DNA of 12,424 bases from Litorisediminicola beolgyonensis (GTDB taxonomy: Bacteria > Pseudomonadota > Alphaproteobacteria > Rhodobacterales > Rhodobacteraceae), in contig NZ_JBHTMU010000063.1 of assembly GCF_042679605.1 (NCBI RefSeq), forward strand, positions 1-12,424, given 5' to 3'. This document shows positions 5,916 to 12,424 of the stretch, one piece after another (positions within the stretch are counted from its first letter, which is position 1; every line of letters starts with the position of its first letter). The notes beneath the pieces were generated by a model. That model ran no database searches, was not told where the DNA came from, and saw only the letters and a program-made list of their open reading frames with translations. The translations under genes were made by a program, and so were the position numbers.

Positions 5916-6842
5916 TCGGGCGTCGATGGCGTCCCAGATCTTTCCGGCGACATTGGTCCCGTCGAAGCGCTCGAGCTCCTGTATGCCGGTCGGCGAGGTC
6001 ACGTTGATCTCGGTCAGCCAGTCGCCGATCACGTCGATGCCGACGAAGACCTGGCCCTTTTCCTTGAGCATCGGCCCGATCCGGTCGCAGATCTCGCGAT
6101 CCCGGTCGCTGAGGCCGATCTTTTCGGGACGGCCGCCCACATGCATGTTCGAGCGCACCTCGCCCTCGGCGGGCACGCGGTTGATCGCGCCGACCGGTTC
6201 GCCATCGACGAGGATCACGCGCTTGTCGCCCTTTGAGACGTCGGGCAGGTATTTCTGCACGATCAGCGGCTCGCGCGAGAACCCGGTGAAGAGCTCATGC
6301 AGCGACGAGAGGTTGCGGTCGGAGCGGTCGAGCTTGAACACGCCTGCGCCGCCATTGCCGTAGAGAGGCTTCAGGATCACGTCGCCATGCTTGGCGCGGA
6401 AGGCCTTGAGCGTCTCCAGGTCGCGGGCGATCGTCGTCGGCGGGGTGAGGTCGGGAAAGTTCAGGACAAGGAGCTTTTCCGGCGAGTTCCGGACCCAGAA
6501 CGGGTCGTTGACGACGAGCGTCTGGTCCTTGAGGCGATCCAGAAGATGGGTCGTGGTGATGTAATGCATGTCGAAGGGCGGGTCCTGGCGGAGCCAGACC
6601 ACGTCCATTTCCGAGAGATCGACCTCGCGCATCTCGCCCAGGATCGCATGGTCGCCGCGCACCCGCTGAACCTCCAGATCGCGGCCGCGGGCGGTGATCC
6701 GCCCTTCCTGATAGGCGAGGTGATCGGGGGTGTAGTAGAAGAGCGAATGGCCCCGCGCCTGCGCCTCTTCGGCCAGCCGGAAGGTGCTGTCGGCGTCGAT
6801 ATTGATCGGACCGATCGGGTCCATCTGAAAGGCGATCTTCAT
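5907..6842 (-). CDS. gshB: Glutathione synthetase GshB
   Basis: GshB is an ATP-grasp ligase that joins gamma-glutamylcysteine and glycine to make glutathione in the cytosol. The 311-residue length is close to the E. coli 316. Family motifs occur in order: MDPIGPINI at 7-15, LRQDPPFDMHYI at 84-95, NSPEKLL at 119-125, the ATP-grasp segment ILKPLYGNGGAGVF at 156-169 with its glycine-rich loop, QKYLPDVSKGDKRV at 196-209, GEPVGAINR at 214-222, and the metal-binding ITEIN-like LTEIN followed by VTSPTGIQEL at 277-290. The ATG at 6842 has GGAG about 10 bases upstream. It follows yraN after a 132-base gap with no clear promoter, so it may belong to an rsmI-yraN-gshB unit or have its own promoter. Confidence 0.97.
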   Translation of the reverse strand: MKIAFQMDPIGPINIDADSTFRLAEEAQARGHSLFYYTPDHLAYQEGRITARGRDLEVQRVRGDHAILGEMREVDLSEMDVVWLRQDPPFDMHYITTTHLLDRLKDQTLVVNDPFWVRNSPEKLLVLNFPDLTPPTTIARDLETLKAFRAKHGDVILKPLYGNGGAGVFKLDRSDRNLSSLHELFTGFSREPLIVQKYLPDVSKGDKRVILVDGEPVGAINRVPAEGEVRSNMHVGGRPEKIGLSDRDREICDRIGPMLKEKGQVFVGIDVIGDWLTEINVTSPTGIQELERFDGTNVAGKIWDAIDARLA

Positions 6843-6974
6843 GGGCGGCGCTCCGGATATCTGCGCCCGTTACATGGCGCATGCCGTCCGCCGCGGCAAT
6901 GGTCGGGGCGCGATATGCTGGTCGCGACGACCTGCAGCCCCGGCTGACAGATGCGGCCTAAAGCGCGCCGACCC

Positions 6975-7379
6975 TCAGGCGCCGAAGGCGTTTTCGAGAA
7001 TGTGGATCTCGCCCTGCGCGTTCACGACCGCCAGGTCGAACCGCATCTCGGTCAGGCTGCCGCGCGGCTCGGTCGCGGCGAATTCCTCGGCCGCCGCGCA
7101 GATCCGACGCTGCTGAGGACGGCCAAGGCGAAGTGCGGCGCGCGCGAAGCTGCGGCTCTTCTTGACCTCGACGAAGATCAGGCCGTCGCCGTCGCGCAGG
7201 ATCAGGTCAATCTCGCCACCCTCTCCGCGCCAGCGGTCGGCGGCCAGCGGGTAGCCGCGGCGCGCGTAATCGCGGGCGACCATCCCTTCGGCCGAGCGGC
7301 CCGCGTGGTAGCCGGTGCGCCCCGCATCGGACCGAGCGGTGACCGCGCTCCCCTGCCAATCCCTGTCAATCCTGCTCAT
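6975..7379 (-). CDS. yraN: YraN family (UPF0102) nuclease-fold protein
   Basis: A 134-residue protein of the UPF0102 family, which has a PD-(D/E)XK nuclease-like fold; its cellular role is poorly known. The core is visible: GRSAEGMVARDY at 27-38, RWRGEGGEIDLI at 49-60 with D58, and LIFVEVKKS at 67-75 with E71 and K73, the expected metal-site pattern. It ends with the family-typical ILENAFG. I chose ATG 7379 because GAGGA (7388-7392) lies eight bases upstream. This start overlaps the rsmI stop by 14 bases, which implies translational coupling. The N-terminus is about 15-20 residues longer than many homologues; a GTG at residue 13 is an alternative start. It neighbours rsmI as in many proteobacteria. 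Confidence 0.92.
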   Translation of the reverse strand: MSRIDRDWQGSAVTARSDAGRTGYHAGRSAEGMVARDYARRGYPLAADRWRGEGGEIDLILRDGDGLIFVEVKKSRSFARAALRLGRPQQRRICAAAEEFAATEPRGSLTEMRFDLAVVNAQGEIHILENAFGA

Positions 7380-8250
7380 CCTGCCCGTCCTCACGATCCT
7401 GTTGCAGCGCCATGGCCCGCTGGTAGACGGGCCGACGCTTGAGGCCCAGCATGCGCGATACGGTGTCTGCCGCATCCCGAACGCTCATCGTCTGCAAGGC
7501 CTCGCTCAGGGACTGGTCTATCTCGATTTGGCTAACAGTTCCCAAAGATCCGCGGTCGATCAGCACCACCACCTCGCCTTTGACGCTCGCATTTTCATAA
7601 AACCCCGCAAGCTCCGTGAGCGTCCCGCGGCGGCATTCCTCGAACCGCTTGGTCAGCTCGCGGCAGACGGCGGCATCGCGGTCCGGACCGAGCGCGGTCA
7701 CGGCGTCGGCCAGCATCCCGCCGAGGCGCTTGGGCGATTCGTAGAAGACCAGCGTTGCGGGCACCGGTGCCAGCTCTTCGAGCGCGCGGCGGCGGGCGGC
7801 CGCGGCGTTCGGCAGGAAGCCCGCAAAGAGGAACCGGTCGGTCGGCAGCCCCGCCAGCGTCACCGCGGTCACGACCGCCGAGACGCCGGGGGCCGTGGTC
7901 ACCGGGAGGTCCTCGGCAATCGCCGCGCGCGCCAGGTCGAAGCCCGGATCCGAGATCATCGGCGTGCCCGCCTCGGAGGCGTAGGCGACGCTCCGCCCGG
8001 CCGCCATTTCGGCCAGAAGCCGCGGCCGCATGCGCGCGCCGTTATGGTCGTGATAGGCCAGAACCGGCCTGTCTCCCAAGGCGATCCCGTGGATTTCGAG
8101 AAGCCGCTTGAGGCTGCGCGTATCCTCGGCGGCCAGCACATCGGCCCGCGCCAGAACGTCGAGCGCCCGCAGGGTGATGTCGCTGGCATTGCCGATCGGA
8201 GTGGCCACGAGGTGCAGCCCCGGCGCGAGCGCGCCTGCGGGGGGATTCAT
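7366..8250 (-). CDS. rsmI: 16S rRNA (cytidine1402-2'-O)-methyltransferase RsmI
   Basis: RsmI methylates the ribose of C1402 in 16S rRNA using SAM and fine-tunes P-site decoding. The 294-residue product shows the tetrapyrrole-methylase-type fold: GLHLVATPIGN at 11-21, AAEDTRSLKRLL at 40-51, SEAGTPMISDPG at 92-103, APGVSAVVTA at 120-129, FYESPKRL at 169-176, and RELTKRFEECRRGT at 197-210. Position 93 is Glu where the family usually has Asp (SDAGTP), a conservative change. The ATG at 8250 has an excellent GGAGGT six bases upstream. The C-terminal tail is Asp/Gln-rich and overlaps the yraN start. It is transcribed divergently from the lipoprotein gene. Confidence 0.96.
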   Translation of the reverse strand: MNPPAGALAPGLHLVATPIGNASDITLRALDVLARADVLAAEDTRSLKRLLEIHGIALGDRPVLAYHDHNGARMRPRLLAEMAAGRSVAYASEAGTPMISDPGFDLARAAIAEDLPVTTAPGVSAVVTAVTLAGLPTDRFLFAGFLPNAAAARRRALEELAPVPATLVFYESPKRLGGMLADAVTALGPDRDAAVCRELTKRFEECRRGTLTELAGFYENASVKGEVVVLIDRGSLGTVSQIEIDQSLSEALQTMSVRDAADTVSRMLGLKRRPVYQRAMALQQDREDGQDEQD

Positions 8251-8252
8251 TC

Positions 8253-8281
8253 TTGGACCTCCGTGACCTGTGACCTATGAT
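8253..8281 (+). promoter_or_regulatory. Probable sigma-70-type promoter of the lipoprotein-glnD unit
   Basis: TTGGAC at 8253-8258 and TATGAT at 8276-8281 are separated by an ideal 17 bases and point towards the lipoprotein gene, giving a leader of about 57 bases. The -10 is five of six to consensus, the -35 three of six. The -35 overlaps the rsmI Shine-Dalgarno region, so expression in the two directions may interfere. Confidence 0.5.
8263..8276 (+). repeat. Tandem heptamer GTGACCT x2 between -35 and -10
   Basis: GTGACCT occurs twice head-to-tail inside the spacer of the predicted promoter. On the rsmI strand it reads AGGTCAC AGGTCAC, just upstream of the ribosome site. Direct repeats in this position can be regulator half-sites; no known regulator matches by eye. 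Confidence 0.4.
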
Positions 8282-8297
8282 CGCGGGAATATCCGCG
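8282..8297. repeat. Inverted repeat CGCGG-N6-CCGCG at the predicted transcription start
   Basis: A perfect 5-base inverted repeat with an AT-rich centre (GAATAT) lies immediately after the predicted -10. It would cover the transcription start, the position of many repressor operators. It is short, and G/C palindromes are common in such DNA. Confidence 0.3.
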
Positions 8298-8345
8298 GTG
8301 CATTGACGCCGCGCCCGTCACCGTAACCGAGAGGCCAGCCGACTG

Positions 8346-9521
8346 ATGTTTGCCGTTTTCACCGCCGCCCGCAAGGCACTGACCCGGGGCAGCGCCGCCC
8401 TTGCCGTGCTCGCTCTCGCCGCGTGCGATCCCGTTGCCATCACCGCCGGAGGCGGCGGCCCGCGGGTCGATACCAGCCAGCCGGTGCGCGTCGCCCTGCT
8501 CGTCCCGCGCTCGGATTCCGGTGCCGGCGCCATCGCGCGCTCGCTCGAGAACGCCGCCCGCCTCGCCATTGCCGAGCTTGGCGGCGTGCAGATCGACCTG
8601 CAGGTCTACGACACCGCAGGCCAGGCCGCGCGGGCCGCGCAGCAGGCCCAGACCGCCGTCGACAACGGCGCGCAGATCATCCTCGGGCCGCTCTTCGGCG
8701 AGGCCGCCAACGCCGCCGCTCTGGCGGTCGCGGACGAGGGCATCAACGTCCTGAGCTTCTCGAACAACGCCACCATCGCCGGCGGCAACCTCTTCGTTCT
8801 CGGCTCGACATTCCAGAACACCGCGTCGCGGCTCGTGCGCTACGGCACCCGCCAGAATGTCGACGACATCGCGGTGCTCTACCAGAACACAACCGGCGGC
8901 GCGCTCGGCAACCAGGCGATCACCCAGGCCGCGGCCCGCGGCGGCGCACGGATCGTCGCGTCCGAGCCCTACAACCTCAACACCGAGAGCCTGACCTCGG
9001 CGCTCGCGCGCATCGCGGGCCCGGTGACATCGGGCCAGGCCGACGCGCTGTTCCTGACCGATACCTGGGATGGCGGTCTGTCGGTGGTGCTGCAGCTCGG
9101 CCCCGAGCAGGGCCTCACCCCGTCGGCGGTCCAGTACATGGGCCTCTCGCGCTGGGACAGCCGGACCGACGGCTTCAACCTGCCCGGCATCGAGGGCGCG
9201 TGGTTCACCGTCCCCGACCGCAGCACCCAGGCCGGGTTCGAGAGCCGCTACCGGGCGGCCTATGGCGCCGCGCCCCATGCGCTGGCCGGCCTCGCCTTCG
9301 ACGGCATCAACGCGGTCGGATCGCTGATCCGGCAGGGCCGCAGCGACGCGCTGACCGGGCGCGCGCTGACGCAGGGCTCGGGCTTCCAGGGCGCCGGTGG
9401 CGTGTTCCGTCTTCTGGCCGATGGCAGCAACGAGCGGGCGCTCGCGATCGCCACGATCCGCAATCAACAGGTGGTTATCCTTGACCCTGCACCCAGAGCC
9501 TTCGGCGGCGCCGGTTTCTGA
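8346..9521 (+). CDS. Penicillin-binding protein activator, LppC/LpoA-like lipoprotein
   Basis: A 391-residue lipoprotein with a periplasmic-binding-protein type 1 fold, the family annotated as penicillin-binding protein activator (LppC). The N-terminus has basic residues (R9 K10, R14), a hydrophobic stretch and the lipobox LALAAC with C27 as lipidation site. A Gly-rich linker follows, then VRVALLVPRSDSG at 47-59 and AQIILGPLFGEA at 109-120, typical of the first lobe. In E. coli LpoA activates PBP1a. This protein is far shorter than LpoA and matches only the PBP-like domain, so the activator role is inferred. GAGAGG at 8329-8334 precedes the ATG. It is divergent from rsmI, as in many proteobacteria, and its last 41 bases overlap glnD. 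Confidence 0.87.
   Translation: MFAVFTAARKALTRGSAALAVLALAACDPVAITAGGGGPRVDTSQPVRVALLVPRSDSGAGAIARSLENAARLAIAELGGVQIDLQVYDTAGQAARAAQQAQTAVDNGAQIILGPLFGEAANAAALAVADEGINVLSFSNNATIAGGNLFVLGSTFQNTASRLVRYGTRQNVDDIAVLYQNTTGGALGNQAITQAAARGGARIVASEPYNLNTESLTSALARIAGPVTSGQADALFLTDTWDGGLSVVLQLGPEQGLTPSAVQYMGLSRWDSRTDGFNLPGIEGAWFTVPDRSTQAGFESRYRAAYGAAPHALAGLAFDGINAVGSLIRQGRSDALTGRALTQGSGFQGAGGVFRLLADGSNERALAIATIRNQQVVILDPAPRAFGGAGF
9469..9474 (+). promoter_or_regulatory. Ribosome-binding site deciding the glnD TTG start
   Basis: AGGTGG lies six bases upstream of the TTG at 9481, inside the lipoprotein gene. It is the only good ribosome site in the region. Neither the in-frame ATGs upstream (9397, 9421) nor the GTG at 9595 has a comparable one. 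Confidence 0.65.
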
Positions 9522-12291
9522 ACCGGCCCCGCAGGACACGGACCTTCCCCAGGATCTCATCGCCCCGGCCGAAGCGATCTTCGACCGGGGCGCAGTGCGT
9601 CAGGCGCTCTGGGACGCGCTCGGAGACGAGCGCGAGGAGCGCGCGATCCGCAAGATCGTCGTCGAGACGCTGGCCGAAGAGCGTGACCGCGGCCGCGCGG
9701 CCATCGCCCGGGCCTTCGCCGAAGCGCCGTTTGCGGCGGCGCCGGTCACCCGCTCCTATACCTGGATCACCGATTGCCTGGTGACGCTGGTCTTCGAGAT
9801 CGCGACCGAGCGGCTCCATCGCAACCCCACCCCCACCGAGGGCCAGCGCCTGTCGGTGCTCGCGGTGGGCGGCTACGGGCGCGGCGAGATGGCGCCCTTC
9901 TCCGATGTCGATCTGCTGTTCCTGACCCCCTACAAGATCACCGGCTGGGCCGAGAGCGTCATCGAGTCGATGCTCTACATCCTGTGGGATCTGAAGCTGA
10001 AGGTCGGGCATTCCTCGCGCACGGTGAAGGATTGCCTGAGGCTCGGGAAAGAGGATTTCACCATCCGCACGGCGATGCTGGAAGCGCGCTACGTGACCGG
10101 CCACGCGCCGCTCGCCGAAGAGCTGGACAAGCGTCTCTGGACCGACCTCTTCCGCGGCACCGAATCCGAGTTCGTGACCGCCAAGCTCGAAGAGCGCGAC
10201 TCGCGCCACGAAAAGCAGGGCGGCCAGCGCTACATGGTCGAGCCGAACATCAAGGAGGGCAAGGGCGGGCTGCGCGACCTGCAATCGCTCTACTGGATCC
10301 TGCGCTACATCCATCGCGGCGCCGAGGGGCGGGACTTCGTCGACCTGGGCGTCTTCCGGCCCGAGGAATACGATACCTTCGTCAAGGCGCAGAGCTTTCT
10401 CTGGGCCGCGCGCTGCCACCTGCACCTGATCGCGGGGCGCGCGATGGAGCAGCTGACCTTTGACATGCAGATCGAGGTCGCCGAGGCGATGGGCTTCCGC
10501 GACCGCGCCGGGCGGCGTGGCGTCGAGCAGTTCATGCAGGCCTATTTCCGGCACGCCACCGCGGTGGGCGATCTCACCCGGATCGTGCTGACCTCGCTCG
10601 AGGCGGATCAGAAGAAGGAGTCACCCCTGATCCTGCGGGTCTTCACCCGGACGCCCAAGGTCAAGGACGGCTACCAGGTCATCCACGGACGGCTCGCCAT
10701 CGCGGATGACGCGGCGTTCCTGTCGGACAAGATGAACCTCCTGCGGGTCTTCGAGGAAGGGCTGCGCACCGGGCTCCTGATCCACCCCGAGGCGATGCGG
10801 CTGGTGAAGGCCAATCTCGGCCTGATCGACGAGGAGATGCGCCAGAGCCGCGAGGCCCAGCGCACGTTCCTCGATCTTCTCTTGAAGCACGGCAATCCCG
10901 ACCGCGCGCTGCGGCGGATGAACGAGCTGGGCGTGCTCGCGGCCTTCATCCCCGAGTTCGAGCCCATCGTCGCGATGATGCAGTTCAACATGTACCACCA
11001 TTACACGGTGGACGAGCACACCATCCAATGCATCTGGAACCTCTCCGAGATCGAGCACGGCAACCTGATCGAGGAACTGCCCGTCGCCTCGACCATCCTC
11101 AAGGAGGGCGTGAACCGGAAGGTGCTCTACACCGCGCTTCTCCTCCATGACATCGGCAAGGGGCGGGACGAGGACCATTCGGTCGTGGGCGCCCGCATCG
11201 CCCGGCGCGTGGCGCCGCGGCTCGGGCTCAACAAGGCGGAATGCGCGACGGTCGAATGGCTGGTGCGGCATCACCTCCTGATGTCCGACATGGCGCAGAA
11301 GCGCGACATCGCCGATCCGCGCACGGTGCGCGGCTTCGCCAAGGCGGTGGGCTCGAAGGAGCGGCTCGATCTTCTCTGCGTGCTCACGGTCTGCGACATT
11401 CGCGGCGTCGGCCCGGGCACCTGGAACAACTGGAAAGCGGCTCTCCTGCGCGCGCTCTACCGGCAAACCGCGACCGTTCTCGCCGACGGGATGGAGGCGA
11501 TCAGCCGCGAGACCCGCGGGACCGAGGCCAAGAAGCTCCTGCGCGAGAAGCTTGCCGATTGGGACAGCAAGGACCTCCGGGTCGAGACGCAGCGCCATTA
11601 CGAGCCCTATTGGCAGGGCCTCCACATCACCGCGCATGTGGTCTTTGCCGAGCTTCTGCGCGACATCTCGACCGACGAGATCCGCATCGACATCCATCCC
11701 GATCCCGACCGCGACGCGACCCGCGCCTGTTTCGCGCTGCAGGATCACCCCGGCATCTTCTCGCGGCTCGCAGGCGCGCTTACGCTGGTAGGTGCGGATG
11801 TGGTGGACGCGCGGACCTACACGTCGAAGGACGGGTTCGCGACGGCGGCCTTCTGGATCCAGGACGGCGACGGGCATCCCTACGACGCCGCGCGCATCCC
11901 GCGCCTCAAGGCGATGATCCACAAGACGCTCCTCGGCGAGGTCGTGGCGCGCGAGGCGATCAAGGAGAAGGACAAGCTCAAGAAGCGCGAGAAGGCGTTC
12001 AAGGTGCCGACCTCGATCACCTTCGACAACGAAGGGTCGGAGATCTACACGATCATCGAGGTCGATACCCGCGACCGTCCGGGGCTTCTCTACGATCTCA
12101 CGCGGACGCTGGCGAACAACAACGTCTACATCGCCTCGGCGGTCATCGCGACCTATGGCGAGCAGGTGGTCGACAGCTTCTACGTCAAGGACATGTTCGG
12201 GCTGAAATTCTACACGCCGTCGAAGCAGAGATTCCTCGAGCGGGTGCTGCGCGAGGCGATCGATATCGGCGTGGAGCGCGCCACGAGCTAG
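9481..12291 (+). CDS. glnD: Bifunctional [protein-PII] uridylyltransferase / uridylyl-removing enzyme GlnD
   Basis: GlnD is the glutamine sensor of nitrogen control: it adds UMP to PII proteins when glutamine is low and removes it when glutamine is high. From the TTG start it has 936 residues, within the usual alphaproteobacterial size. The nucleotidyltransferase motif GGYGRGEMAPFSDVD spans 130-144 with metal-binding D142 and D144, and NIKEGKGGLRDLQ follows near 256-268. The HD hydrolase domain has LLLHDIGKGRDEDHS, with H556-D557. Two ACT glutamine-sensing domains follow at about 748-830 (ALQDHPGIFSRLAGAL) and 857-930 (DTRDRPGLLYDLTRTLANNN). The TTG start with AGGTGG overlaps the lipoprotein gene by 41 bases; an ATG at 9421 is the alternative. 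No sign of damage. Confidence 0.97.
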   Translation: MTLHPEPSAAPVSEPAPQDTDLPQDLIAPAEAIFDRGAVRQALWDALGDEREERAIRKIVVETLAEERDRGRAAIARAFAEAPFAAAPVTRSYTWITDCLVTLVFEIATERLHRNPTPTEGQRLSVLAVGGYGRGEMAPFSDVDLLFLTPYKITGWAESVIESMLYILWDLKLKVGHSSRTVKDCLRLGKEDFTIRTAMLEARYVTGHAPLAEELDKRLWTDLFRGTESEFVTAKLEERDSRHEKQGGQRYMVEPNIKEGKGGLRDLQSLYWILRYIHRGAEGRDFVDLGVFRPEEYDTFVKAQSFLWAARCHLHLIAGRAMEQLTFDMQIEVAEAMGFRDRAGRRGVEQFMQAYFRHATAVGDLTRIVLTSLEADQKKESPLILRVFTRTPKVKDGYQVIHGRLAIADDAAFLSDKMNLLRVFEEGLRTGLLIHPEAMRLVKANLGLIDEEMRQSREAQRTFLDLLLKHGNPDRALRRMNELGVLAAFIPEFEPIVAMMQFNMYHHYTVDEHTIQCIWNLSEIEHGNLIEELPVASTILKEGVNRKVLYTALLLHDIGKGRDEDHSVVGARIARRVAPRLGLNKAECATVEWLVRHHLLMSDMAQKRDIADPRTVRGFAKAVGSKERLDLLCVLTVCDIRGVGPGTWNNWKAALLRALYRQTATVLADGMEAISRETRGTEAKKLLREKLADWDSKDLRVETQRHYEPYWQGLHITAHVVFAELLRDISTDEIRIDIHPDPDRDATRACFALQDHPGIFSRLAGALTLVGADVVDARTYTSKDGFATAAFWIQDGDGHPYDAARIPRLKAMIHKTLLGEVVAREAIKEKDKLKKREKAFKVPTSITFDNEGSEIYTIIEVDTRDRPGLLYDLTRTLANNNVYIASAVIATYGEQVVDSFYVKDMFGLKFYTPSKQRFLERVLREAIDIGVERATS
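9510..9527 (+). other. Hairpin over the lipoprotein stop codon inside glnD
   Basis: GCCGGTT and AACCGGC pair perfectly (7 bp) around TCTG, and the structure contains the lipoprotein TGA. There is no T-tract, so it is not a terminator. It lies 29 bases inside glnD and could affect ribosome passage or coupling between the two genes. Confidence 0.35.
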
Positions 12292-12313
12292 GCCCGGGCG
12301 CGCTCCGTTTTCC
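12273..12313 (+). terminator. Intrinsic terminator of glnD
   Basis: A 10-bp perfect stem (GGAGCGCGCC at 12273-12282 with GGCGCGCTCC at 12297-12306) has a 14-base loop and is followed by GTTTTCC. The 5' arm lies in the last glnD codons and the loop contains the TAG stop. It separates glnD from the convergent gene. Confidence 0.72.
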
Positions 12314-12319
12314 TAGGCC

Positions 12320-12424
12320 TTAGGCCGCGCGCGGACGGCGCTGGCGGTTGCCGCCGCGACCGGCGCGCTTCTGGCCCTGGCCCTGCCCCGCATGTTGCCC
12401 GGGCTTCGCCCCGCCGCGACGCGG
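12320..12424 (-). CDS. C-terminal tail of an Arg/Gly/Gln-rich protein (partial; possible DEAD-box RNA helicase)
   Basis: Only the last 34 codons and a TAA stop are inside the window. The tail is strongly basic and low-complexity: AKPGQHAGQGQGQKRAG, then RGGNRQRRPRAA. Such RG/Q-rich ends are common in bacterial DEAD-box RNA helicases of the RhlE type and in other RNA-binding proteins. The helicase label is an inference from composition alone; no catalytic motif is visible. The frame has no stop through the right edge and converges on glnD with 28 bases between stops. Confidence 0.5.
   Translation of the reverse strand, partial: PRRGGAKPGQHAGQGQGQKRAGRGGNRQRRPRAA

Noticed and set aside
6843..6974. 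132-base gap between gshB and yraN
   Set aside because: I see only a 5-bp palindrome (6935-6946) and no convincing promoter, small gene or terminator.
8247..9560. 437-codon minus-strand open frame opposite the lipoprotein gene
   Set aside because: Antisense shadow with Arg/Gly/Ala-rich composition; the sense strand has a lipobox and a recognisable fold.
9475..12323. Long antisense and out-of-frame open frames across glnD (for example 10621-11922 minus and 11241-12323 plus)
   Set aside because: All are frame shadows of glnD, which has complete catalytic, HD and ACT motifs.
1..12424. Search for CRISPR arrays, tRNAs, insertion sequences, phage genes or defence systems
   Set aside because: No spaced direct repeats, cloverleaf sequences, transposase motifs or defence-type domains were seen; all long genes are recognisable housekeeping or transport genes.

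Overview
The window is chromosomal DNA from an alphaproteobacterium, most likely of the Rhodobacteraceae (Rhodobacter/Roseobacter relatives). Evidence is the high G+C content (roughly two thirds by eye), strong G/C third-position bias, a DUF1127 gene, alphaproteobacterial-type PrmA, GshB and GlnD, and the cluster penicillin-binding-protein-activator lipoprotein / rsmI / yraN / gshB. It is almost entirely housekeeping DNA. I see no phage, transposon, CRISPR array, toxin-antitoxin pair, tRNA or rRNA, and no gene-free stretch longer than about 230 bases.

Left part (1-2896). ruvC and the start of ruvA lie on the minus strand with an ATGA overlap; ruvA runs off the left edge. A candidate LexA half-site pair lies upstream of ruvC. 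Facing away from ruvC is a small DUF1127 gene on the plus strand. Its leader has a heat-shock-like promoter and a CCTCCTCCT motif, and a strong intrinsic terminator follows the gene. On the minus strand come a 114-residue single-span membrane protein of unknown function and prmA.

Middle (2983-6842). An SGLT-type sodium:solute symporter runs divergently from prmA. It converges on an MFS permease with only four bases between the stop codons. Glutathione synthetase gshB lies upstream of the MFS gene on the same strand, separated from it by two tandem hairpins.

Right part (6975-12424). yraN and rsmI overlap on the minus strand and lie upstream of gshB. Divergently, from a 95-base intergenic region, runs the gene for a LppC/LpoA-like lipoprotein. 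It overlaps glnD, the PII uridylyltransferase, by 41 bases; glnD appears to start at a TTG with a good Shine-Dalgarno sequence. A terminator hairpin ends glnD. The last 105 bases hold the C-terminal tail of a minus-strand gene coding for an Arg/Gly/Gln-rich protein end, possibly an RNA helicase.

I did not find a clearly new biological system. The points most worth checking are the DUF1127 leader, the candidate SOS box, the unknown membrane protein with a hairpin against its start codon, and the lipoprotein-glnD overlap.
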